Below are positions 16,417-23,575 of a stretch of DNA of 64,000 nucleotides, piece by piece; position 1 is the first letter of the stretch, and every line of letters begins with the position of its first letter. A program made the position numbers and the translations under genes. Source of the stretch: Alistipes putredinis DSM 17216. GTDB taxonomy: Bacteria > Bacteroidota > Bacteroidia > Bacteroidales > Rikenellaceae. The stretch lies in the NCBI RefSeq assembly GCF_000154465.1, contig NZ_DS499577.1, forward strand, positions 1,114,013 through 1,178,012. The letters are read 5' to 3'. Under the pieces are notes generated by a model that was not told the origin of the DNA, ran no database searches, and saw only the letters and a list, made by a program, of their open reading frames with translations.

Positions 16417-17106
16417 TTACAATTTACCCAAGCGGGCTTGAAATTCACTAATCATTGGTTCAAGATCTTTGACAATGCGGTCAATTTCTTGGAATGATTC
16501 ATCCCTTTGTGATGCAATTAGAGGGGCAACTTCGGAAGATATTTTTATTTGGAAAGTCAGATCGCCACCAAGATTGCTTTCTTTGACGGAAACACGAGTG
16601 CGAATTTGTTTATCCGCTTCGGGAAATGACTTATAGAGCCAAGGGGTTTGAATAAACCCCGATGCCATATCCGTTGTCTGAATTTCATCAAAATAGTTGA
16701 GAATCACTTGATGAATCATTTTCCATGCAAGTTCGGTATTGCGTTTTCCGCTTTCATCAACCGTGTAAAGGTCTTTCGATATTTTTACTGAGAAATATTT
16801 GTTGACAAGTCCCGATGCGACAGAAACATCAAAGAATGCATCACGACGCATCGTGTAAGAAACGGCTTTACGCTTGTCCGTTGTAAAGATTTTTGTTTCG
16901 AGAGTTACATATCCCTCTCGTTCGAACTTAACGACAATAAAGCCGTCTTTCTTTTTAAGTGTAGCCGTCGTAATTCCATCTGCGGCATAATTCCCGTCAA
17001 TATAGATTTTGGCATCAGATGGAATAACCGTAATTTTCACTTCTTTTGCTGCCAGACAAATGGTTGCGGCAAACAGAGTACAGCATAACAATAAGATTTT
17101 TTTCAT
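16417..17106 (-). CDS. secreted PEGA-like domain protein
   Basis: A 229-residue exported protein. The ATG at 17106 (MKKILLLCCTLFAATICLAAK) gives a standard signal peptide; an upstream ATG would place charged residues before it and overlap a hairpin. Residues about 22-92 (VKITVIPSDAKIYIDGNYAADG to YTMRRD) match the PEGA domain: a short beta domain with SDAxIYxDGxxxG and FEREGYVTLE. The C-terminal 130 residues are unrecognised. The start codon lies within an 11-bp inverted repeat (17105-17150) and a structured RNA ends about 70 bp upstream. It forms an operon with the lectin-like gene. Confidence 0.72.
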   Translation of the reverse strand: MKKILLLCCTLFAATICLAAKEVKITVIPSDAKIYIDGNYAADGITTATLKKKDGFIVVKFEREGYVTLETKIFTTDKRKAVSYTMRRDAFFDVSVASGLVNKYFSVKISKDLYTVDESGKRNTELAWKMIHQVILNYFDEIQTTDMASGFIQTPWLYKSFPEADKQIRTRVSVKESNLGGDLTFQIKISSEVAPLIASQRDESFQEIDRIVKDLEPMISEFQARLGKL

Positions 17107-17150
17107 AGTAAGATTATTTAAGTTGAACAAGTTGTTTCAAATCTTACTAT
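17105..17150 (-). promoter_or_regulatory. hairpin covering the start codon of the PEGA-like gene
   Basis: A perfect 11-bp inverted repeat ATAGTAAGATT/AATCTTACTAT with a 24-nt loop. In the transcript the 3' arm contains the AT of the ATG, so folding would hide the translation start while the loop carries the region where a ribosome would first bind. Confidence 0.6.
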
Positions 17151-17175
17151 CCGCACCTCGATAGTGGTTCATATA

Positions 17176-17376
17176 AAAACAGAAAGCGTGGTGCTGAAAA
17201 CTTATTCAAACTTGCAGGTCGTAGGAAACCGTGGTAGATAAATAAGCAACAACACCACGCCTATATCCACTTGTGGATATGACGCGGCAAGATGTTAGCC
17301 ATTCTCTCTACCTTTTCGAATTTCCTACGTTCGCAAGTTGAGAACAAGCTACACTTTCCGTGTATTCAATATGTTA
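17176..17376 (-). ncRNA. structured ~200-nt RNA with own promoter and terminator (6S-like rod?)
   Basis: No frame is supported here. A perfect promoter ends at 17380 and a T-rich terminator follows at 17185-17176. The minus-strand RNA can fold into a long rod: GCUUGUUC/GAAUAAGU, ACUUGC/GCAAGU, CGUAGGAAA/UUUCCUACG, GGUAGA/UCUACC and a terminal hairpin CCGCGUC-AUAUCCAC/GUGGAUAU-A-GGCGUGG, each separated by small internal loops. An alternative 3' stem GCGUGGUG/CACCACGC before UUUCUGUUUUU forms the terminator. Length and rod shape recall 6S RNA of the phylum; it might instead be a leader controlling the PEGA-like gene. The existence of an RNA is well supported by sequence, its identity is not. 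Confidence 0.65.
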
Positions 17377-17379
17377 CTG

Positions 17380-17410
17380 CAAAAGTAGCATATTCGGCGG
17401 AAATTGCAAA
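17380..17410 (-). promoter_or_regulatory. consensus promoter of the structured RNA
   Basis: Minus strand TTTG (17410-17407), 19 bases, TACTTTTG (17387-17380): perfect match to the Bacteroidetes housekeeping consensus. No coding frame starts within the next 200 bp, which points to an RNA gene. Confidence 0.8.
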
Positions 17411-17526
17411 ACATCTTGCCCTTTCGGGTGCTGTTGCCGTATTTAATTGTGCAAATTTCTGAAAAACAAAGTTTCTATCCAATAGCAGGGAGTATGGAAT
17501 CGAAACTTTGTTAGTTGTAAGTTGGG

Positions 17527-17805
17527 TTAATCCATCCCGCAAATTTCTTGTATTACGCCGTCCATGTAAATCGCCTGCCCGCTGGATTGTCTGCCCCACC
17601 AGTAGCAACCGTATTCCTCGATGATAACCTCGCCCTGCTCTTTCAGTCGTTCGGCCAGCCAAGAATCAATCAGCCACCATTCCATAACATCATCCACGAA
17701 CGGATAAAGATATTCTTCGGAAATAAGGTTTGCCCGTATCATTTCCTCGATAACCGTGCTTTGATTCTTCAAAACACAATTCTGTACTATTCGTTGTGCA
17801 TCCAT
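17527..17805 (-). CDS. hypothetical small protein of the island
   Basis: A 92-residue acidic protein, start MDAQRIVQNCVLKN at 17805, overlapping the end of the upstream gene (17787) by 19 bases, which supports translational coupling. It is rich in tryptophan and acidic residues (VDDVMEWWLIDSWLAERLKEQGE, YGCYWWGRQSSGQA). I do not recognise it. Overlapping small genes with such composition occur in mobile elements of Bacteroidales, where related proteins accompany antirestriction-type genes, but nothing here proves that function. The longer frame starting at 17922 runs through the upstream gene and is not used. Confidence 0.6.
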   Translation of the reverse strand: MDAQRIVQNCVLKNQSTVIEEMIRANLISEEYLYPFVDDVMEWWLIDSWLAERLKEQGEVIIEEYGCYWWGRQSSGQAIYMDGVIQEICGMD

Positions 17806-18188
17806 TGGATTTCCAGTTTTGAGGTTAGTTGCAACAGCCAACGGTTTACGAAACATGTTAAATTGTGTTGGTCTATTTCGTTGCGAGGTATTAATCCCTC
17901 TACCGTCGGTGTGGCGCAACATTTCTCGATTTCAAAAAAATCGTTGATGTAGTGGTAAGGGATAAACTGCCGTTTAATGGTGTTAAAAGCAAAAATCACT
18001 TCGGGGTCACGGAAAAGAACGCCATTTATTTCGATGTGCTGTGTCAGCGAAATAAGGTTGTACTTTCCGATGCAGTCAGTCAGTTTCACATGGATTGTCT
18101 GGCTTGCATTTTTGATTTTCAGTTTTTTAGCCCGCACGGCCAACAAGGTTTGCAGAATCTCTGTCGCCCTTTCATTTAATGTTTTCAT
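17787..18188 (-). CDS. hypothetical protein of the island
   Basis: A 133-residue protein starting MKTLNERATEILQTLLAVRA. It contains no signal peptide or membrane helix and no motif that I know; the central part is beta-rich (IHVKLTDCIGKYNLISLTQH, INGVLFRDPEVIFAFN) and there are three cysteines. It overlaps the following small gene by 19 bases. The pair lies between repeats R2 and R3, upstream of the structured RNA. AT-rich composition agrees with the other genes of this module. Confidence 0.62.
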   Translation of the reverse strand: MKTLNERATEILQTLLAVRAKKLKIKNASQTIHVKLTDCIGKYNLISLTQHIEINGVLFRDPEVIFAFNTIKRQFIPYHYINDFFEIEKCCATPTVEGLIPRNEIDQHNLTCFVNRWLLQLTSKLEIQWMHNE

Positions 18189-18475
18189 GGTTTGTAAAGT
18201 TTAGAGTTATTCCCCATTACTTGTAAAAAGATAACTCCATTCATAACCAACTAAAAAGGCGGCATATCTCCATGTAAGAATAGCTTTCCGATTCTATATA
18301 ATGCAAATAATTCTATGCTGTTATATGGTTTCGGGCATAAATAGGGAGCGGTCTGTTTTATGTGGAATCCTATTAAATGGTAAGTAAAAAATTCGATTTT
18401 CCATCCGAAAAGGGGGAGGGGTGAAAAATAGGGATTGTCCGCTCGGTCGGGGTATCTCGGTTTGTTTGTCTGCAA
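18189..18475. other. gap between the small-gene pair and repeat R3
   Basis: About 290 bp. Short frames exist here but none has a good start or neighbour support. It should hold the promoter of the small-gene pair; I could not place a clear -33/-7 pair. Confidence 0.35.
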
Positions 18476-18530
18476 GTGACAACCTTTTCAGAAAAGGATA
18501 TTTTATAGACCCTTTCACAAAGTTTGTCAC
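18476..18530. repeat. 55-bp palindromic repeat R3
   Basis: Starts GTGACAACCTTTTCAG and ends CACAAAGTTTGTCAC. TATAGA at repeat positions 29-34 and the right half TATAGACCC-TTTC match R4 closely. It lies upstream of the Fic gene. Confidence 0.88.
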
Positions 18531-18627
18531 CTTTTTGTTGCGGGACAATTTCGGTATAAATCGCACGATATGGGGAATGGATGATAAATAGATTTACCCA
18601 AAACTACCCTATAAAAGAAAGAATCGT

Positions 18628-18635
18628 TATCTTTG
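18628..18635 (+). promoter_or_regulatory. -7 box of the Fic gene
   Basis: TATCTTTG matches TAnnTTTG exactly, 18 bp before the ATG at 18654, so the leader would be very short. No TTTG lies at the -33 distance; the sequence there is TACCC-rich and may bind a regulator. Confidence 0.45.
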
Positions 18636-18653
18636 CCGAAAAGCAAGTGTATC

Positions 18654-19586
18654 ATGTCCTATAAACCGCCTTACACCATTACGCCGAAGATCACGAATTT
18701 GGTTGCACAAATCAGCGAAGCAATCGGCAGCTATTATGCGCACGAAAATTTGCGTCTGCATCGTGTCAATCGAATCAAAACGATTCACGGGACGCTGGCT
18801 ATTGAGGGCAACACGCTTTCGACGGAGCAGGTCACGGCGGTATTGGAGGGAAAACCCGTCGTTGCTCCTATTAACGAGGTGCAGGAGGTGCGCAACGCCC
18901 TTAAAGCGTATGAATTGCTCGACACGCTCGATCCCTGTAAAGTCGATGATCTGTTAAAGGCGCATGCCACGATGGAAGCGGGATTGATCGACGAAATCGG
19001 TTGTTTCCGCAAAGGCGGTGCGGGTGTGGTGTCGGGAAAAACGGTTATCCATTATGCGCCCGATGCCGAACGTGTGCCGTTTCTCGTAAACGATCTGTTC
19101 GAGTGGCTGCGCACCACGGATGAACACCCGTTGATCGCAAGTTGCGTCTTTCATTATGAATTCGAGTTTATCCATCCGTTCGCGGACGGTAATGGTCGCA
19201 CGGGGCGATTGTGGCAGACATTGATTTTGAGCAGGTGGCGGCCTATCTTCAAAAACCTGCCGATCGAAAACATTGTATATAAGTATCAAAAGGAGTATTA
19301 TAAGGCGATTGCCGTAAGCGGCGGTAAAGCGGGTTGCACGCCTTTCGTCGAGTTTGTTTTGGGGGTAATCGCCGAAACGCTCACTACCCAAGAAACTACC
19401 CGAAAAACTACCCAAGAAATTATTTTGGAAGCCATCGCCCGCAATCCCAGCATTACACGGGCGGAGTTGGCCGAGGTTGTCGGAATCTCACCCGACGGCG
19501 TGAAATATCATTTGCAGAAACTCACCAAGTCGGGCAGGCTCAAACGGGTGGGGTCTACACGCCGCGGGGAGTGGGTGATCGGGTGA
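18654..19586 (+). CDS. Fic/DOC family protein with built-in inhibitor helix and C-terminal wHTH
   Basis: A 310-residue protein. I use the ATG at 18654 because an upstream TTG lies inside the -7 box. Residues 47-53 (TLAIEGN) form the S/TxxxE(G/N) inhibitory motif that blocks ATP in the Fic active site. Residues 174-185, HPFADGNGRTGR, are a perfect HxFxxGNGRxxR Fic motif, so the AMP-transfer site is intact. Residues about 262-310 (NPSITRAELAEVVGISPDGVKYHLQKL) form a winged helix, suggesting it binds DNA. The stop codon overlaps repeat R4. It is a lone gene between R3 and R4. Targets are unknown; roles range from regulation to stress control. Confidence 0.93.
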   Translation: MSYKPPYTITPKITNLVAQISEAIGSYYAHENLRLHRVNRIKTIHGTLAIEGNTLSTEQVTAVLEGKPVVAPINEVQEVRNALKAYELLDTLDPCKVDDLLKAHATMEAGLIDEIGCFRKGGAGVVSGKTVIHYAPDAERVPFLVNDLFEWLRTTDEHPLIASCVFHYEFEFIHPFADGNGRTGRLWQTLILSRWRPIFKNLPIENIVYKYQKEYYKAIAVSGGKAGCTPFVEFVLGVIAETLTTQETTRKTTQEIILEAIARNPSITRAELAEVVGISPDGVKYHLQKLTKSGRLKRVGSTRRGEWVIG

Positions 19587-19637
19587 CAGGAATTCCGAAA
19601 AAGGTACTTTTATAGACCCTTTTCAAAAGTTTGTCAC
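19583..19637. repeat. 55-bp palindromic repeat R4
   Basis: Starts GTGACAGGAATTCC and ends TTCAAAAGTTTGTCAC; TATAGA at repeat positions 29-34. It includes the stop codon of the Fic gene and ends 24 bp before the stop of the convergent helicase-like gene. Confidence 0.88.
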
Positions 19638-19661
19638 CGACCTGTTTTCACCCGTTACGGG

Positions 19662-21425
19662 CTATATGATCCGCTTTCCCAATTCGATGAACCGTTGTTT
19701 GTTGGTGCGCACCTCCCTGTACTCGAAATAGATTCCGATCATCTTTGCCGTCACTTTTTTGCGGTAGGGGATGCCGAGCCGCATAATCAGGTCGTTCATA
19801 AAACGGTTGACGACGCACACGGGTAGCTTGTCGCCCGTTTTCAGTTGGGCGTACACCTCCCCGCAGACTTTTTCCGAGGTCAGCAGTTGTTGGCTTTCGT
19901 TTTCCTGTATCTGTTTGCCGATTGCGTTCATGTTGTAGTTGTGCCGTTCGATCTCTGCCGCTCCGAGGGCGTAGTAGGCATCCACCATTATCGGCACTTG
20001 GCTTTGAATCTCCTCGCGCAGAAAGTAGTATTCATTCCACGTTCGGTTTTGTTCCAGTATCTCCAACTGCCGCACGATTTCGCGGAACAGCTCTTTCATT
20101 TTCAGTCGGGGATTTATGCGTTGCAGTCGGTCGCAGTCCGACAACGGATAGATATGTTCGGCGCAATCCGTGTGAAATGCTTTCGCGTACTCCTCCCGCA
20201 CCAGTTCGGCGTCGGTGTAGTGCCGCTTGATCCGCTCGTCGTCGTAGGCGTTGTCCCACATGAACCAGTTGCGCGTTCCGTCGGCGTTCATGAACCGTTT
20301 GTAGTCCATTCCCTCCAACGCCTGCGCACGGGTATCGCAACCCGCCCCCGACGCTTCGATTTGCAGGACTTGTTTGTAAACCGCCTCGCACTCCTCCAAC
20401 CTCATGGCGATTTCCTCCCGCGATTTGCAGGGCATCTCCTTATTGGTGCTGAAAATATGCGCGGCATCCTCCACGCCGTTGCGGAAGCGTCCGACGATCT
20501 GCACGGCTTCGGTCGTGGGGTCGATGACGGTGTGCGTCGCAAACGAAAGGTCGGTTACGATCAGCACGCAGGCTGTTGTCGGCAGTTCGATGTCCACCGC
20601 CGAAAAGAAACGGCTCGTGAAAAAGTTGATTTCATCCAGTTCTTCGAGCGAGGAGTAAGCCCGCGAAAAATCCCGCTTGCGGAGTTTCTTCACACTCTCG
20701 TAACTGCAAAAGACCTTGCACCGTTTTTCGATCTTATAGGTGCAGATCATGCAGTGGATCGTATCGGTCGAGTTCAGAAAGATGCAGAGCGGATGCCCTT
20801 TGCCTTTTACCTGTCCCATAAGGGTACGCACCCAGCCGACGGTGTTGTTCGTATGTATGAGCAACATTTTCGGCTTGTGGTCATAGGTCGGGCGGAGTAT
20901 CTTCATCGTAAAGCCCTGCTGCTCGAAACGGGGATCGGACGGAATGATCGGCGTCGCAGAAACCATCGCCTTTTGCTTGCATCGGAAAAAATCATCCATC
21001 GGGAGCGTGATAGAGCCGCGGTAGCCTGCATCCTGTATCGTGCGTTCGCACTCGTCGAACAGCATGAACCATTCACCGTGCATATCCGTATGCGTCTGCA
21101 CCATCGCCGAGCGGACTTTGGGGAAACTTTCGGGCGTGGTCATGATTTTCAGATAGCCGTCGTTGTAGTTCGTGTTCAGAAAGTCGATGATGTCCTCGGT
21201 CGTTACGCCCTCGAACACGCCGAGTATCTGCGGGTGCTTTTTCATCTTGCCCTCGATAACGGGAACATTCGGCTCGATGATGACGGAGTGTCGGGGCGCA
21301 TTGATTTCGGCATAGGTCGCACCGCATCCCGTGACGGTCTTGTTGATGATCGAATTGGTAGGTATTTCGGGCATTACGGCGTCGAACCGCTGGCCTGCAT
21401 CTATTGTGATATATTCAATCTTCAT
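19662..21425 (-). CDS. SF2 helicase-like protein with degenerate Walker A
   Basis: A 587-residue cytoplasmic protein with the order of superfamily 2 motifs: a P-loop-like TGCGAT (residues 32-37), Walker B-like LFDECER (123-129), motif III VSATPI (155-160), and motif VI VQIVGRFRNG in the middle of the protein. The lysine of GK(S/T) is replaced by alanine, so ATP binding may be weak or absent. After motif VI come about 260 residues without recognisable domain. It starts 72 bp after a smaller unknown gene, separated by a terminator, and ends just before R4. The family is common in mobile elements and phages of gut Bacteroidales as far as I recall; its role is not established. Confidence 0.7.
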   Translation of the reverse strand: MKIEYITIDAGQRFDAVMPEIPTNSIINKTVTGCGATYAEINAPRHSVIIEPNVPVIEGKMKKHPQILGVFEGVTTEDIIDFLNTNYNDGYLKIMTTPESFPKVRSAMVQTHTDMHGEWFMLFDECERTIQDAGYRGSITLPMDDFFRCKQKAMVSATPIIPSDPRFEQQGFTMKILRPTYDHKPKMLLIHTNNTVGWVRTLMGQVKGKGHPLCIFLNSTDTIHCMICTYKIEKRCKVFCSYESVKKLRKRDFSRAYSSLEELDEINFFTSRFFSAVDIELPTTACVLIVTDLSFATHTVIDPTTEAVQIVGRFRNGVEDAAHIFSTNKEMPCKSREEIAMRLEECEAVYKQVLQIEASGAGCDTRAQALEGMDYKRFMNADGTRNWFMWDNAYDDERIKRHYTDAELVREEYAKAFHTDCAEHIYPLSDCDRLQRINPRLKMKELFREIVRQLEILEQNRTWNEYYFLREEIQSQVPIMVDAYYALGAAEIERHNYNMNAIGKQIQENESQQLLTSEKVCGEVYAQLKTGDKLPVCVVNRFMNDLIMRLGIPYRKKVTAKMIGIYFEYREVRTNKQRFIELGKRII

Positions 21426-21457
21426 CTAATAATTTGATTTATAGTTAAAAAAAACTT

Positions 21458-21485
21458 GGGGAGCGAGCGGTGAAACCCGCTCCCC
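21458..21485 (-). terminator. terminator after the 21498 gene
   Basis: Stem GGGGAGCG/CGCTCCCC (with GCGG/CCGC core) followed on the minus strand by AAGTTTTTTTT. It is placed 13 bp after the stop of the upstream gene and would uncouple it from the helicase-like gene. Confidence 0.85.
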
Positions 21486-21497
21486 TCGTTCAGCAGT

Positions 21498-22142
21498 TTA
21501 GTTCAGCAGTTCGGTGATGTCCTCCATCGCTTCGGCAGGCATCACGACTTTGCCGTTGGGAAAGTGGTACTTTTTGGCGAGGTAGCCGATTCCCTCCTCG
21601 CTCTCATTGTACTCCTCGGAGGTGATCGGGGTCAGTTTCTCCACCTCGGCGGCCACCTCTGCCAGCCACTCGGACTGACAGCAGATTTCACGGTCGGGTT
21701 CAAACTCCGTTACTTCGGGCAACTCCTTACCCATCAGGAACGCCATCAGGTAGTTCCAGATTTGGGCATTGAGCAACAGCTTCCCGTCCAACTCGGTGTA
21801 ACCCTTACGGATTCCGAACCACACGTAGCCGCATCCAGCCACGTCTACACGGGTGGTCACGATCAGGGTGGTAGCCCCTGCCGCAATCGCTTTCGCCAGC
21901 GTGCGGAACATTTTGGCATTCCCTGCGGGTTTGATTTTGATAATGCGAAGATTCATTTTCTCCTCCTGCTCCTCGGCGGCTTTGATTTCCGCCATCTTTG
22001 CCTCGTGTGCGATTGCCGAGGCCATCATCTCCTCTGCGCGGTTCCCAGCTACCTGCTGCGATTCCGCATTTTCTGAAATTGTAGTCATAGTTTTATTAAA
22101 TTTGATGTTAATATTGTCGTTGATGTTTGCAAGCGTTTTCAT
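21498..22142 (-). CDS. hypothetical protein of the island
   Basis: A 214-residue protein, start ATG at 22142; an internal ATG at 22088 (MTTISENAESQQ) is a possible alternative. Residues about 45-65 are charged (HEAKMAEIKAAEEQEEKMNL) and probably helical; the C-terminal half has FEPDREICCQSEWLAEVAAE and ends MPAEAMEDITELLN. There is no signal peptide, membrane segment or known motif. A strong terminator follows directly. It sits between the helicase-like gene and another unknown protein within the R4-R5 module. Function unknown. Confidence 0.65.
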   Translation of the reverse strand: MKTLANINDNINIKFNKTMTTISENAESQQVAGNRAEEMMASAIAHEAKMAEIKAAEEQEEKMNLRIIKIKPAGNAKMFRTLAKAIAAGATTLIVTTRVDVAGCGYVWFGIRKGYTELDGKLLLNAQIWNYLMAFLMGKELPEVTEFEPDREICCQSEWLAEVAAEVEKLTPITSEEYNESEEGIGYLAKKYHFPNGKVVMPAEAMEDITELLN

Positions 22143-22436
22143 AATCGTTATCTTTTTTATTAAGTTTTGTTGCCGCCTCTTTCGGGCTGTCGGCTACTCC
22201 CCGAATCACTCGAATAACCGTACGCTTTATTCGCGGATTCTGGCTATTGAACCTGCATAAATCCGACCTTTGGTGCCTTGGCGAAATATAAATAATAGCC
22301 AGCGAAAACTGACCTATTCATTACCTTTGCTGTCGAAAATATTGCAAAATATATCAGGGAAAATATTGTAAATCTGTCCGTTATGACAAAATGGCAGGTG
22401 TCATGACACTGGCAGATTTTTGGCAGAAAAAAGAAA
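22143..22436. other. AT-rich intergenic region in the island
   Basis: About 290 bp without a gene. It contains a direct repeat GAAAATATTG(C/T)AAA (about 22338-22375), a palindrome around GTGTCATGACAC (about 22398-22409) with flanking TGGCAG/TGGCA units, and TACCTTTG on the plus strand. The repeats could be a replication or regulatory site. Confidence 0.4.
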
Positions 22437-22459
22437 GGGAACCGCGATAAACGGCTCCC
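22437..22459 (-). terminator. terminator after the 22486 gene
   Basis: Stem GGGAACCG/CGGCTCCC with loop CGATAAA and T-rich sequence on the minus strand (TTTCTTTTTT). It lies 26 bp after the stop codon. Confidence 0.85.
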
Positions 22460-22485
22460 TTAAATGGTATGGTTATATAGTCCGA

Positions 22486-23403
22486 TCAGTCCAATAGCGG
22501 AAAATCAAAATCCTGCATGATAACCTGTCTTTGCAATGGTATCGGTCTGAATCGTGGTGCTTGGTTCATAGCCGCTCGTTTCAGATAGGCGGCAAGGTCG
22601 GCGCGGATTACTTTCGGGTCGTATTTGCCGCTCTCTCCTTTATTATTGGGATAACAACCCGTGACGCGTGTATAGTCGTGAATGAGTTGGCATAATTCGT
22701 TCGGCATATTGGGCTGGCTGGGGATTGCGTTTTCTTCATGGAGCATTCGGTAAATGCCGTATGCAACTGCCGAATAGATGGCATTCTTCTTTTCTCGCCC
22801 CGCAGACGGTTTGCGCCGTTGAATATCCTGCCGTGCTTCCTCGGCTGTCTGTACTTCGGGAAAATAGCTTGCAAGTTCCTTTTTAATCAGACGGAATAAC
22901 CAGTTATTGCTGTTTGGAATAGAAATCTGTTCCGCTTCCCCATTATTGGTGCGAATTGTGATGGCGGTCTGTTTGTTGCTTTTAAGTGTCCGTGCCTCCA
23001 TTTGCTCCATAAAAAGCAATAGGTGCGCCCATTCGCTTTGGTATATGTCCCAAGTATGAAACTGAACAAGGTCATTGTATTCGTTTTCGTCGATCTGCTG
23101 TTCGCGGATGCAGTAGGCCACCAGCAATAGGGCTTCCTCTATTATCGGGGTAATTGTCCCGTAAGAGTTGATAAGCGACAACAAATCATGGCATTCGAGG
23201 TGTCGAAACGGCAAAACCAGATTGCAATCCTCTTTAATGCTGTACTTTACGATATTACCCTCTCGGTGAGGTATCAGACATTTGGCATTTGAAAGTTCTT
23301 TGTTGAAATAACCTGCCGTGATGCCGAAATATTTTTCCAGTAAGGGCAGGCAAGCGGTGAAATATTCGGTTGTTACGGGGTAAAAGGTTTGTTCTTCTTG
23401 CAT
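22486..23403 (-). CDS. hypothetical protein of the island
   Basis: A 305-residue soluble protein starting MQEEQTFYPVTTEYFTACLP. The N-terminal 110 residues are alpha-rich; the C-terminal part has a basic stretch (EEARQDIQRRKPSAGREKKN) followed by AIYSAVAYGIYRMLHEENAI. No catalytic motif is visible. It lies next to the recombinase gene, with its own downstream terminator, and is a candidate accessory or regulatory protein of the element. I do not recognise the family. The codon use and AT content resemble the rest of the island. Confidence 0.65.
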   Translation of the reverse strand: MQEEQTFYPVTTEYFTACLPLLEKYFGITAGYFNKELSNAKCLIPHREGNIVKYSIKEDCNLVLPFRHLECHDLLSLINSYGTITPIIEEALLLVAYCIREQQIDENEYNDLVQFHTWDIYQSEWAHLLLFMEQMEARTLKSNKQTAITIRTNNGEAEQISIPNSNNWLFRLIKKELASYFPEVQTAEEARQDIQRRKPSAGREKKNAIYSAVAYGIYRMLHEENAIPSQPNMPNELCQLIHDYTRVTGCYPNNKGESGKYDPKVIRADLAAYLKRAAMNQAPRFRPIPLQRQVIMQDFDFPLLD

Positions 23404-23477
23404 AGGAGTATCTTTATAAAGACGAATTTACAAAATTCCGCTTTCTGCCGCAACCGACGACCGCAGAAAAAAGAAAA

Positions 23478-23506
23478 GGGACTACCCGATGCAAGCGGAT
23501 AATCCC
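23478..23506 (-). terminator. terminator after the recombinase gene
   Basis: Stem GGGACTACCCG/CGGATAATCCC with loop ATGCAAG, followed on the minus strand by TTTTCTTTTTT. It lies about 70 bp after the recombinase stop, on the far side of repeat R5. Confidence 0.82.
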
Positions 23507-23516
23507 TTAAAAGGTA

Positions 23517-23571
23517 GTGATAAATTTAGTTTTGGGGGCTATAAGATAGACCTTTTTTCAAACCTTGTCAC
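23517..23571. repeat. 55-bp palindromic repeat R5
   Basis: Most divergent copy: starts GTGATAAATTTAG and ends TTCAAACCTTGTCAC with GATAGACC at repeat positions 29-36. It is still exactly 55 bp and ends 4 bp before the stop codon of the recombinase gene. Confidence 0.75.
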
Positions 23572-23575
23572 CACC

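Noticed and set aside
18251..18475. 74-codon minus-strand frame starting at TTG beside repeat R3
   Set aside because: Non-ATG start, no recognisable sequence and an overlapping alternative frame; not supported.
14904..23571. CRISPR array formed by the five repeats
   Set aside because: Spacing is 0.7 to 4 kb, units are palindromes of 55 bp and there are no cas genes.
14904..23571. True integron attC sites
   Set aside because: The core GTTRRRY and RYYYAAC boxes are absent and the recombinase lacks an IntI-type extra domain as far as I can see; only the layout is similar.
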